Positions 45,901 through 56,277 of a stretch of 64,000 nucleotides of DNA are shown here, piece after piece; positions within the stretch are counted from its first letter, which is position 1; the number at the start of each line of letters is the position of its first letter. Source of the DNA: Adiantum capillus-veneris (lineage: Eukaryota > Streptophyta > Polypodiopsida > Polypodiales > Pteridaceae); assembly GCA_014529385.2 (NCBI GenBank), contig CM043946.1:18042077-18106076 (forward strand), written 5' to 3'. Both the position numbers and the translations under genes were made by a program. The notes below the pieces were generated by a model, which made no database searches, had not been told where the DNA came from, and saw only the letters and a list, made by a program, of their open reading frames with translations.

Positions 45901-47177
45901 GAGAGACTCCAATGTAGTTTTGCTTGTATGTGAGAGCATTGCGAGGTTTTCTTGCAACTTTGTAGTAAGCGCCCTTCTTCACCATGGTTCATGGCATGCC
46001 TAGATGGCAATACCATCCACTAGTGTTGTTGTTTCCTCCTCCCATCTCCTGATTTAGCCATCATTGTCCATATCTTGTCTTTTCATTGCGAGAGTCTTCC
46101 CACCTGTTGATGTACATTGCTCTCTAGCAGGGGCAAATAGTAGATCATTGGACCTTTTTCTGATGTAATGGAAAGATGTTTTTCTTACAAAAGAAAAAAA
46201 GCTTTGAGTAGTTGCTATAAAGGAATCCCCCCGGCCCCTAGTTTGCATGATACATTATTCACAAAATATTTTATACGTGAATAATTGACATTATGTTGAC
46301 CTATATTATTCAATCGTGTTATTCAATGATACATCAACTTTTTTAGAATCTTCATATATGTACTCACAATTGGTCGATACGCTATTGATCAATATACGTG
46401 TCAATCGATACGGTATTGATCAATATAAAAATTACTACAAAAGTAGAAGTTCTTGCCTTTTGAATGCAACTCACCTTCACACACATTGCCAGGCTAACCC
46501 CAAGTAGTGCAAGGTAGAGAACAAATAACAAAACAAAACATGCGTTGAAAGTATCAAAAGTAAAAATTAAATGTTTGGCTCTAAACTGACAGATAATAAA
46601 TATAAAAAAGTGCTTAAGCTCTTACTATTTTTAGTACACATAAAATAGTGATAGGTTATGATGAAAATATCATCATGATCTATCTCTATTTTGTGTTGTA
46701 CTTGTTTAGAATGATCTACATATACAAAAAATAGAAAAGAGTTTGTGCTCTTTCTTTTTTAAATATACACAAAATAGTGATAGATTATGATTTTCATCTT
46801 AATCTTTCTCTATTTTTGCATAGAGTGTTTAAACATACCAATTTGACCTACTAAGTGTCTTTATAACATAATGATTAAAGGTATTCTCTAGTAAATAAAG
46901 TTAATTTTGAGCTGGCAGATTTTGTTTTAAAAAAGTACATGTGCTCTTACTTTTACATAAACTTATAATTATTTGATTGTTTATACATAGATTTTTTGAA
47001 AAGAAAACGCTTTCTAATTAAAATAAAATTTATTGATTGATAAATTTATCGATAGAAAAGTTATCAATTAATATACACTAATATTATTCAAAAAAATCAC
47101 GAATAATTTGAGTATTCCTGAATAATACCATATTAATCGTATAATTTGCATTATCTGATACGTTTATGCAATGCAAC
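39973..47177. other. Long gene-poor interval
   Basis: Only short frames without recognisable domains. 40.7-41.7 kb, 42-43.5 kb and 44.3-46.0 kb hold frames of 60-97 codons on both strands with no family resemblance. A 14-base C run lies near 43631. 46.2-47.1 kb is very AT-rich and contains a 27-bp near-tandem repeat (CGATACGCTATTGATCAATAT at 46375 and CGATACGGTATTGATCAATAT at 46405) and two diverged ~130-bp copies around 46605-46720 and 46735-46830 (AAATAGTGATAGGTTATGAT / AAATAGTGATAGATTATGAT). Confidence 0.5.
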
Positions 47178-47436
47178 CAACTCCTTCTATTACCCAATAA
47201 CTAGAGTCTATTGCAAATTGCCACCATTTTGGGACTCCATCTCTCTAGCTAGTCTTTCCTCTTCCTCCTCTCTTTAGCATTATTTGAGCACTATGCTTGC
47301 CCCCCCCCCCCCCCCCAAACTCCTTCTATTACCCAATAACTAGAGTCTATTGCAAATTGCCACCATTTTGGGACTCCATCTCTCTAGTCTTTCCTCTTCC
47401 TCCTCTCTTTAGCATTATTTGAGCACTATGCTTGCC

Positions 47437-47446
<10 letters not shown>
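47178..47446. repeat. Tandem duplication with poly-C runs, 2 x ~135 bp
   Basis: AACTCCTTCTATTACCCAAT through GAGCACTATGCTTGC and a C run is present twice (47178-47316 and 47317-47446). The second copy lacks four bases (CTAG) and has a shorter C run. The C runs at the boundary suggest slippage or unequal exchange. Confidence 0.88.
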
Positions 47447-47467
<21 letters not shown>

Positions 47468-47763
47468 CAATGTCGTGTGTGAGACATCTCTCTCTTCCCC
47501 TCGCGAGATCAGTTCCCTTTCTCCACTCTCCCCTACCCTCGTTGCACTCATGTTTGCTAGTGTTGCATTGGAGGGTTGCATGATGGGGGGTTGCTGCATG
47601 GAAGACGATGTAGAGGAGATCTATTGTAGACTATTCAAGATCTATTTGTTGCCTGGTCCGGAGAGGAAAGAGTGTACTAACTACACCTTAAGTGTGAAAC
47701 CTTTTCCTTTCTAGCAAAACCAAGCAAACAAGGTGAATCCACTAATTATCCTAATATGCAGCT

Positions 47764-47764
<1 letters not shown>

Positions 47765-47811
<47 letters not shown>
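47765..47811. repeat. (GT)n microsatellite
   Basis: About 46 bases of uninterrupted TG repeat. Confidence 0.95.
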
Positions 47812-47812
<1 letters not shown>

Positions 47813-48263
47813 TGAGCATAATATTGTTTGCCAATTACTCCTAACTTGAGTCTCAAAAAAAAAGAGCCAAGGCTTTCCAAATGAAACCTACTGTTTGCAA
47901 TGACTCTACATGTGGAGAAGTTGAAGGTCACTTTATTTGAAGATTTTCACGATAAAATCATTTACAGTTTCTAGGTCTTTTAACATTCAAGTGAATGTCA
48001 AGCAATGTTTTGACCTTCAAGTTTACTATTCTCGGGTAAATTTCAAGTGGATTATGCTAAATATATGTTTTCTTGGAACAAGTGTTACTAGAGCTAGGTT
48101 TTGCTCTGCTCTAGTACAAATAGTGAGATGGACTAAATCTTGGCAGATTTTGGCTCCTCAACCAAGGGTGGAGATTACAAGTATTGCATGTAATACATGT
48201 AAGCTTTTTTCCTAATATTTTCTGGAGGTAGAGTGAGTTAGCAAATGAGAATGAGTCAAGGAG

Positions 48264-48394
48264 TGGATCACAAGGTATGGAATGGTCACCTGGGTGACCA
48301 TTCCCTCTAATCCCTGTGATCCCTTGGCGACCGACGGAGGCTGAGAGCCATGGGGAGCAGGGATTGCAAGGAATGGTCTCCAGGGAACCATTCC
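48264..48394. repeat. Foldback segment with two GGAATGGT hairpins
   Basis: 48279-48304 is a 12-bp-arm hairpin (GGAATGGTCACC TG GGTGACCATTCC), extended outward by GGATCACA (48265) and TGTGATCC (48315). 48370-48394 is a second hairpin with the same GGAATGGT / ACCATTCC arms. The arrangement resembles a small foldback or MITE, but no target duplication was found. Confidence 0.6.
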
Positions 48395-49700
48395 CTACCA
48401 TCAAGGCTGGGGGGAGGGGGGCCAATAGGCATGCACCACATGGTGGTGATAGTGAGACTGAGCGCAGATTCTGGTTTCCAGCACTGAGCGTAGATTTGAG
48501 TTGCAGGCCATGTTGACAGCGAGCGCGATTTGTTGCACAATGATTCGATGCACCACTGAAAATTTTGTGTGTTGTTTGAGTTGTAGCACACTCGTTGAGA
48601 TTATGGCTACTTACCTGCTACCACACAGTCATTGGACAAGATGAATAAACTTCTTCTTGCTGATGTGGCGTGCATCCAACCACTTCATAGCTGCATTCTG
48701 CACAAGAAGCGCCAACCAAAAGTATGTTTGAGGAGCAACTTTGCCTTTTGAAATTTCAAGATTTTATAATTTTTGAACCATATGTAGTATACTGGCTCTC
48801 CTTCAGTTTTATTAGGCGAAAATCTTTGCAGAATCCCTTTTTCTCCATAGCCTACCCTTGTGCATGCCTATAAAAAGATCCCATGGCAAGTCTTGTACTC
48901 ACATGGATATGACAATGGTTCTATTGTTGCCGAGCAGTGTTCGGGAAAAATGTGTCTCAGCTTAATATCATTCCGTTTTCGATTTCAAAAATGCTGGTTG
49001 AAGGCAAGGGAAAAAGGATAAATTCTGCCCCAAAATAGAGAAAATTTGTGTAAAAATCCAAAAAATAAACCTAATTTTCTAAGATTTCCTCTTGGATAAT
49101 TCAAGAAAGGGAATTTTGTATATTTGGAGAAATGATCCCGAACACTGTTGCCAAGCTAACCACCCTAGTTAGTTTCTCTACATGTTGCATGTCCTTTTCT
49201 TTGTTAATAAAAAGCCAATATATGCATTGTCCCATGTCATGGTGTCGACATGTCTCGTTAGCCCCTTGTGCGCATGCCTCACAGGGTGTTTGGCTTGGCT
49301 CGGACATCACACCACTTAGCTCGGATCTCGGCTCGCCTCCACTTTACGCCACTTGTCGTGCACATGCCCTTTTTCTCTTTAATCTTCCACAACATCTGCC
49401 AAGATTCGCTCAGAGTCGTGGCTACATACTAGTGTAGCTCACATTTCACTTAGCAAAATAATGGGCAAACTACAAGCAACAGTGGGTCAAGACCTTGACT
49501 TTAAATCAGGTAATTCCACTAATGTTCAACGGGGACGGGCACTTACACAAAAAAGCAAATGCTTTCTACACGGCCTTGGACACCTTTCTACGCGCCCGCA
49601 TTGGGCACGCGTGCTTTTCAGAAAGCAGTACATGTTGGATGTGTGTATAAAGTTAGGGCCTCAGGCGGAAAAGGTAATCAAGTGCAATCTCTCTGCCAGA
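48395..49700. other. Intergenic upstream of the RING ORF
   Basis: No recognisable gene. The phase of the RING ORF stays open upstream to 49461, but that stretch lacks gene-like composition and has no family resemblance. Confidence 0.45.
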
Positions 49701-50312
49701 ATGTCTGCCACTACTTCTTCGTCGAACGCTGCCTTCGCCTGCCTGCGCGACTCGCCCAAGGAGCCCGTACTCACCTGCTGCGGACACGTCTTTTGCTGCG
49801 CCTGCATCTATCGCTGGGTCCGTGCCAAGCAGCCTCATTCCACCTGCCCACTATGCAACGGCTGCATCTCTGCCATTTCCGACTTCACCCCTATTTACTC
49901 TTCCACCAGCTCGGCTGCCACCACCTCGGTCCTCGCCGACGATGACAACATGGAAGACGACAATGACGACGGCATCCCGATCCCGCCACGCCCCCCTGCT
50001 CATCGCCGCAACCGTGCCGTGACCCCCCGTCCCGTGGCCCAAAATGTCGACTTTACGCTCCCACCAGCTGCATCCGACCTGGGTTACTCACCTCCATATA
50101 TTCATGTACAGCAGTTGGTGCAACCTGTTGTCTTGACCATTCCAGTTCCAGCTGCTATCCATGGCGCCTTTGTTCCTGCAATCTTTAACATGCACCACAG
50201 CAGCGGATTATATGGAACCAGGCCGCCAGGTCGACCTCGAGGCGACGTCTTCGCTGCCAGGCAGAACCCAGTTTCCCCTGGTTCGTCGTGGCTGCCAATA
50301 TATGGCACATGA
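49701..50312 (+). CDS. RING-finger (RMA-like) protein with a missing zinc ligand
   Basis: ATG at 49701; 203 residues. The N-terminus reads AFACLRDSPKEPVLTCCGHV then FCCACIYRW and CPLC, matching the C3HC4 RING of plant RMA-type ubiquitin ligases (CGH, FC..C..W, CP.C). The usual first pair C-N-I-C is contracted to one Cys (FACLRD), two residues shorter, so one zinc ligand is lost. After the RING comes an acidic patch (DDDNMEDDNDDG), an Arg/Pro-rich stretch and a Pro/Ala-rich tail. The C-terminal membrane anchor of RMA proteins is not visible. It is intronless, much more GC-rich than its surroundings, and followed by AATAAATT sequences near 50480-50495. It may be a retrocopy or a divergent functional gene. 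Confidence 0.6.
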   Translation: MSATTSSSNAAFACLRDSPKEPVLTCCGHVFCCACIYRWVRAKQPHSTCPLCNGCISAISDFTPIYSSTSSAATTSVLADDDNMEDDNDDGIPIPPRPPAHRRNRAVTPRPVAQNVDFTLPPAASDLGYSPPYIHVQQLVQPVVLTIPVPAAIHGAFVPAIFNMHHSSGLYGTRPPGRPRGDVFAARQNPVSPGSSWLPIYGT

Positions 50313-50479
50313 GATCATCAATGCTTCTTAAAGAAATGACCGTGCGCTGGTACTGGATGTTAACATCTTTGATTGACAATAGACGCCTGAGATTCCACAG
50401 GCCAACGTCGAATTTTGTTTTTTGTGAGGATATAAAGCTGATGTATGGATAATATGGATTGTTTCTCTTGTTGAACTTT

Positions 50480-50500
50480 TGCAATAAATTCAAATAAATT
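50480..50500 (+). terminator. Poly(A) signals after the RING ORF
   Basis: Two AATAAATTC copies occur ~170-190 bp after the stop codon, in the expected place for a 3' UTR. Confidence 0.45.
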
Positions 50501-50559
50501 CTGAGCAAGTTGTAACCACTTTCGTCAATAAGCTTAATGTACCTTTAGATAAGTGGTTT

Positions 50560-50563
<4 letters not shown>

Positions 50564-50606
<43 letters not shown>
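50564..50606. repeat. (GA)n microsatellite
   Basis: About 42 bases of GAGA repeat. Confidence 0.95.
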
Positions 50607-50609
<3 letters not shown>

Positions 50610-51869
50610 ATAGTCTCAAAGACTACCCATGAGCCCAATAGCCTCCTTGCCATAACCATGTTGGACATATAGTGGAGTCAATGCCTAATTCCAAGAGACA
50701 ACATTTAATTGGACGCAAAGCTCATCAAGAACTCTATGTGCTTTCATAAGGGCACCCTACTAGACATGCATATTGCCCAAGAGATGTTTCTCCAACAATC
50801 TCTAAGCAGAAATCTCACCTTACATCCTCTTACCCATGTGAAGGTCTTGATTAAGGGCACATGTCTTTAAGGTGCAAGCATAGTTGGTGCATATTGCATT
50901 TAGAAATGAGCATTCCCATTTGCATCTTGTGAAACTCGAGGGGTGCACTTACAAGGGACCGACCATCAATACCACATGCATATTGCAGTTACAAAGGGGC
51001 ATTCCCAGTTGCATTAGGTGAAAACTGAGGGGTGCACTTACAAGGGACCATCAATATTATATACAATGGTAGTTTAAACACTATGAAAATCTCAAAATGT
51101 TTACCACGCTCTTTTACCACGTTTTATAGAGAGAGAGTTCAAAATGGGTTGGGCAAGGAAGAGAAAGAAGGGTGTGGGGGGAGGGGGAGGGGGACGGGGA
51201 TTTTTTGTATTTCAAATATTATCACAAGCATACCCTTTGTTATTGCCGCGTCTATTATCGAACCCCGATTAGATGCTTAAACATTCAAATTTTGGTGTTT
51301 TCCTCTGTTTTTCTTGTGAAAAAAAAAAAGAACATTATATAAACTTTCAAAAAAATAAAAAGTGATATTAAAACATGAAACACTATTAGCTATGTGGATA
51401 AACATGAAACTACGAATAGTCTGCTCCATCCTAAAGTTATGCATGCGCATCTATGTAAAGCAAGCACTGTCATAGATGAGAAGCCAAACATGGACACCAT
51501 CTTCTGTCGGCATGGGGATGATAGAGTGAAATGTGCCCACATTTTACCAGATGGTAGCACCTATGTCAGTTTCTTAAAGCACTATCTTGCAACAATGTGC
51601 AAATGGCCGATACTTTTGTAAGAGTCTTTCTCATTCTCTTGGTTACCACGGATATTTCTGCTATTATCCCCCCTTTATTAACTCTTCTACTACCACATAC
51701 ACATTTCACCCAAGAGACTGCATCCATGCACTCTTCACATATTCTGAAAGATTTTATGTAATGGTGCCATAGAGACTCTTTTCATGAAATGGTGTTTAAC
51801 AAGAAGCACAATAAAGAAGTTCTTCTTCCAAGCACTCTCGCACTCACTCTAAGAGGAGTTGTCTATAAC
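50607..51869. other. Intergenic with a short duplicated segment
   Basis: No gene seen. GTGAAACTCGAGGGGTGCACTTACAAGGGACC-like sequence near 50927 recurs near 51019, a ~90-bp diverged tandem pair. Confidence 0.5.
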
Positions 51870-51966
51870 CGCTAACATTGCCGCGGAAAAACAAAGGAAA
51901 AAGGAGAGAGAAAAATCTATAGGAGCAACAATAGCCGCGGCTATGAACGGGGTAGTGGTTTCTCAG

Positions 51967-52127
51967 CAATAAGCGCGGTAATAGTCATGGCAATATACCC
52001 GCTACTATTACCGCGACCTTTGCCACTGCTATTACCACGCTTATTGCCGCTACACGCCAATTCAAAAATAAAGGTGCTTATTTGGGCCACCCAAATTTGG
52101 GTGGCCCAAATGAGCACCTTTATTTTT
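51967..52127. repeat. Foldback: 64-bp near-perfect palindrome plus outer inverted repeat
   Basis: 52064-52095 and 52096-52127 are inverted copies with one mismatch and no loop, centred on CCCAAATTTGGG. Just left, CAATAAGCGCGGTAATAG (51967) and CTATTACCACGCTTATTG (52029) form an 18-bp inverted pair with one mismatch. This is typical of a foldback or MITE-like insertion. Confidence 0.8.
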
Positions 52128-52479
52128 TACCCGCATAATCAAACAATGAAACATCAATTGTTTTTTTGGAAGAGTATTAAAAAAAACCAAAGAACTGAAA
52201 TTGAATTTACTTTACCTTGACAATTAAAAATGTAGAAGATCAACTATTTTAAAAAGTTACAATAAAGAGTAAATAGTTATATATACATTGTGGCACATTG
52301 GGACTTTACGAAAGTTTTGACAAAATATTTTTCTATCTAATCCTTCTCTATCTCGTCGTCATCTAGAGGCACATATGTTGGATCACTTTGACTCTACATA
52401 GGCGCAAACCAAATTATCCACAGCTCAAAACAATTGATACAAAATTACTTGTTTAAACTTACCGCCGCGTCGAATTGAC

Positions 52480-53560
52480 GAGAGATATGGTTGTTTTCGA
52501 ACAACCATCGCCAAGTATCAAATTTTGTATGTCGCTCCCAATACTTGACCATCTCTCTGGTTGGTCGAGAGAGTGACATTTTCCTAAGTTAGCAATAACA
52601 ATACCAAATCAACTACAATCTTTATAATCACCGATCAACGTTATAATTCAAATAATCTTACATATTTATCCTTCCAAGTTCCCTTGTCTCTTGAGCCATA
52701 GTGCATGGGAGTTTGTCTTGCGCGGGCCTCGCGTTGTTGTCTTTATGATGAGCCCGTCCTCGCAGCTTGATCGCTCTTCTCTTGAATTGCCCACTCCCAC
52801 TCCGCATCTGCCATGTTGCCATCACAGTAACTCCTATCTGGGTCTCTGACCTGGTTGACTGTTGCGTGCCGCACACTCGACTAATTCTTTTGTAAAAATG
52901 TCTTTATGTAGCCCTCCAACCATTGTTGTGAAAAACGTTGATCGGGGACGTTTGGGAATCTAGCTAATAGAGCATCCTCAAAATACTGTGCATGATCAGA
53001 CAGTTGGTCTCTAAACTTTATAAAATAATTCTTATATGTTGAATGTATAAGAATTTGTAGATGGCGTCGAAATGCCCTGTCCTGTGCTGTATCGAAATCC
53101 ACCTCCCCGCTATATTTAACCCTGTAGTAGTAGCGCCCGTGCGTGTCTGGCATGGGTACATCAATATCCTCTCCTCTGCGTCAGAGGCGGCACACTCTAA
53201 AATTGGGGACTCCGTTCCCCCGCCACTACCAAAACATGCAAAACCACAAGATCCGTCGCCGCTTCGTATCTCACGTGGAATGGAGTGGCGTAGGTCCCTG
53301 TGATGCCATGGGAGTAGTACCCTGCGATGCAAGGGGAGTAGGATCCTGCGATGGAATAGGAGTAGGACGATAGTAAGCGAGAGTAGACGGAGGTGCCGTC
53401 GGTGCGAGGCTCTGTAAATAAGGATTCCCTCCCTGATTCTCCCATGGTGTAGTCTGCGGAGAAATACGTAGGCCGCAAGCTGCTACGGAGTGTAGCGGCC
53501 AAACAAATCCTCTGTCGAACAGAGGTATTGCTCTCGTAAATAGATAGCCCGCTGTAAGTC
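52480..53560 (-). pseudogene. Decayed plant transposase-like gene
   Basis: The minus strand reads, in pieces: FDRGFVWPLHSVAACGLR then a Pro/Gln-rich repeat (PTPIPSQDPTPLASQGTTP) to a TGA near 53270; HGRYYYRVKYSGEVDFDTAQ to FSQQWLEGYIKTFLQKN (53153-52881); MADAEWEWAIQEKSDQAART with a stop; HYGSRDKGTWKDKYV; and MSLSRPTREMVKYWERHTKF to RQFDAA with a splice donor near 52465. Low-complexity N-terminus, basic helical centre and H-x-GSR block recall plant transposase_24/En-Spm accessory proteins, but the match is weak. Several stops and shifts make it inactive. Confidence 0.35.
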
Positions 53561-54090
53561 AGGATCTACAAGCGGTGGAGGAATCTGAGAAGGGTAGGTG
53601 TAGGATGGCCATGCCTGCAAATAATTAAAAAAAAACCTATGACACTCATGGTGTATGGTTAACTACGTAGAAACATTATTTATTTCTTTGCTTGTTCTCA
53701 CCAACTCAAGACTTGTGTCCACTGGAGGCGATGTCCACCCCGGGTGGGAGCCCACCTGGGATGTGAACCAACCAAAAGAAGAGCCAGCTAACTGCTCCTC
53801 ACCAATTGGTCTCTTGTCTGACATCTACATTACAAAGAGCAATATAAGATTAAACTTTCCACCCTACTCACTCATCTATAAATACGTACACAAGTGTATT
53901 ACCTCACAAACACGTAGATACATATACATACTAGTAGACCTAAGTAGAGGCTAGTAGTGCCAAAGATCAAATGCACCTCTTTAGATATCATCGCAGTCAT
54001 CATCGCAGTCTCAACCGTGGTAAAACCAAAGGTACGTTGTCGTGTCGTGGCACATACATAGTGTGAAATAAAAACATTCACCTCACTTTT

Positions 54091-54319
54091 TTTTACTTTT
54101 TTTGAGAGTACAAGAACTTTGAAACACACACACACACCCTATGTACAACGGCCTCATAGGTAGGGAGAGAGACATCCCATCACACACACACACACACCCG
54201 CATATGGGATCAGTCCCTAAGGACTTAGAACTTGTCTTCAGGTTGCCAAGGGGGTATTGAACCCAAGACCTTAGACACATAGGCTATGACTCTACCAACT
54301 GAGTTAGCACCCGTTGACG
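54091..54319 (-). mobile_element. tRNA-derived SINE with 15-bp target duplication
   Basis: The minus strand begins with a tRNA-like head: A-box in GCTAACTCAGTTGGTAGAG (about 54291-54309) and B-box GGTTCAATACC (54253-54263). A body containing TGATCCCATATGCGGGTGTG, then CCGTTGTACATAGGG, and an A-rich tail follow. The target duplication ATTCACCTCACTTTT is exact at 54076-54090 and 54320-54334. The body resembles the Au-type plant SINEs, from memory. Confidence 0.9.
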
Positions 54320-54334
54320 ATTCACCTCACTTTT

Positions 54335-55816
54335 GACACTTCTCAATCCATGGAAAGAAAATAAATAATGTACATATCGTGATATATGCTAAAGCGGCTA
54401 CTGCGGTCGCTATCATGTACATACCTATCCGAAGAGTCGTGGCCCTGCATGTGGCTCATTTGCATGCTTTTTCACTTGATAAGATGCCTAATTTGGTTTG
54501 AAAATGTACATAGTCCAAGTGTTTCATGGTGGCACTCATCTCGCCTACAAAGACTGATGCGGGCAAAAACTGCCATAAATAGCAGCTAATAGGCGCATTT
54601 GCAGGATTGCATGGAAAGTGACCCAAAATGGTATATTGATGAAAAATGATGCTTATATATGTTTTTTATGCTTATGCGAGTGATCCCACAAATTTAGGGA
54701 TTTTTTTGACTCTGTTTGGGATTTTTCGCATCAAAAATGCCATTTTTTTGGTAAAAAATGAGCTGAAAATGGCCTAGTTTTGGTCCAAAGTGGTAAAATG
54801 GCCCAAAAATTGACACATCAGCTCATATTGATGTGGAGAAGAGAGAGAAGGGGAATTTTTATAGGAAAAACCAGCAATTTTTCTCTACTGTGTAATTGCT
54901 TCCATGGTTGCCCAATCTATGTGTGCTGCAGTCATATGTGAGAGAGTGAATTAGGGTTTCCCCTCAAAATGGTGTGTGGGCTTCAATTTAGAAGCTCTTA
55001 AATCTCTGCAAATTCATCAAATGGTCTCCGTGAAGGTGGAAGCTTGTGTATTCGTTTGAACTGTTTGATGCTACGACTATGTAATTGGGGGCGAGGCTAC
55101 ATGATACCACCAAAGAGGTTTGGGTTTTGATTGAGAATTGTGCTTGTATGAGCATTGAGGTTTTATGGCTGAAAATTTAGTGTTCCTAAATGCTCTTTTA
55201 AAGTAAAATTGAATGTGATTTGATGGTCCTTTCGTTATAATCTCGACTACCAAAACAATCACGTTTTGTAACATTTAATGGCCTAAAAACTTGTGTGTAG
55301 CGAAAATTAGCATGAGCATAGTGGGCATTTCATTAAAATAGATTCCTAATGAGAATTACAAGAGTGCTTGGGTGGAGAGAGCAACAAAAAGCATAACACC
55401 TAGTTAGATAGCATGAACAATACTTTCAAAAGAGAGAGAAATTAAGCTATTGACAACAGTTGAGGACTGGATTTGCATGGAGCCAGTCCCCCCTCCAAAA
55501 GGCTTTGTATTATGGTTTCTCCCATCAAGAGAGACATTGTACAATACAATTCTTTGTGTTCCTTCAAGACTAGCTAGTGCAATGAAGATGAAAGCTTCAT
55601 GCACTAGGCAAAACACTTAGCAAACACAATATCAATTATCCCCGGTCTCAGACCCAAGACCTCACACACCTTCAAAGATGGTGAGAGCTAGCAGGGTATG
55701 AGAGTAGATTGAGAGGAAGAAGGAGTATCTTACAAGAAAGATGTACATCTCCTCACATAATCACTCATATTCGCATAGCTTAGCTTAGTAATTAGCATGG
55801 TAGAGGAGATGAGCAT
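54335..55816. other. Intergenic, no gene seen
   Basis: Short frames only. No repeats stand out apart from AT-rich stretches. Confidence 0.45.
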
Positions 55817-56243
55817 GCATTGAAGCTTGGCTCTTGGTTGGATTTGCATCACAAAGCCAAGAGTTTTTGGTGTAGGCCTCCCTTCTCACAAGCTTGGAGT
55901 AGGTGGTAAGCTTTCCATTAAAGCTTGAGAAGGAGAGAGAGTCTTCTTTACTTCACACATGAGATTGTGTGAGTGTGTGTGTGATAATACCTTGCAAAAA
56001 TCATCCCCCTCTCTCTCTTGGGCGACCCCTCTTGCTATTTGCTCTTCCTATCCTCTCATTGGACCTCCCTAGGGCTAGCCAATGACAATTAAGCAGCATT
56101 GCATTGAAGCTTGGCTCTTGGTTGGATTTGCATCACAAAGCCAAGAGTTGTTGGTGTAGGCCTCCCTTCTCACAAGCTTGGAGTAGGTGGTAAGCTTTCC
56201 ATTAAAGCTTGAGAAAGAGAGAGAGTCTTCTTTACTTCACACA
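55817..56243. repeat. Direct repeats of 143 bp, 141 bp apart
   Basis: 55817-55959 (GCATTGAAGCTTGGCTCTTG to CTTCACACA) is repeated at 56101-56243 with two differences seen. The spacer has GT and CT runs. It abuts the truncated RT of the minus-strand gypsy element, so it may be LTR-derived sequence duplicated after the deletion. Confidence 0.88.
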
Positions 56244-56277
56244 CTTCAAGCTCATAAGACCATGCAAATTCTACTTG

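Noticed and set aside
40700-46010. Short ORFs of 60-97 codons on both strands
   Set aside because: No domain, no consistent frame, and density as expected by chance.
49461-49700. N-terminal extension of the RING ORF
   Set aside because: The composition changes abruptly at 49701 where a good ATG occurs; the extension has no family resemblance.
54230-54319. A tRNA gene on the minus strand
   Set aside because: A and B boxes are present but the acceptor stem does not close, and the unit carries a tail and target duplication, so it is a SINE head.
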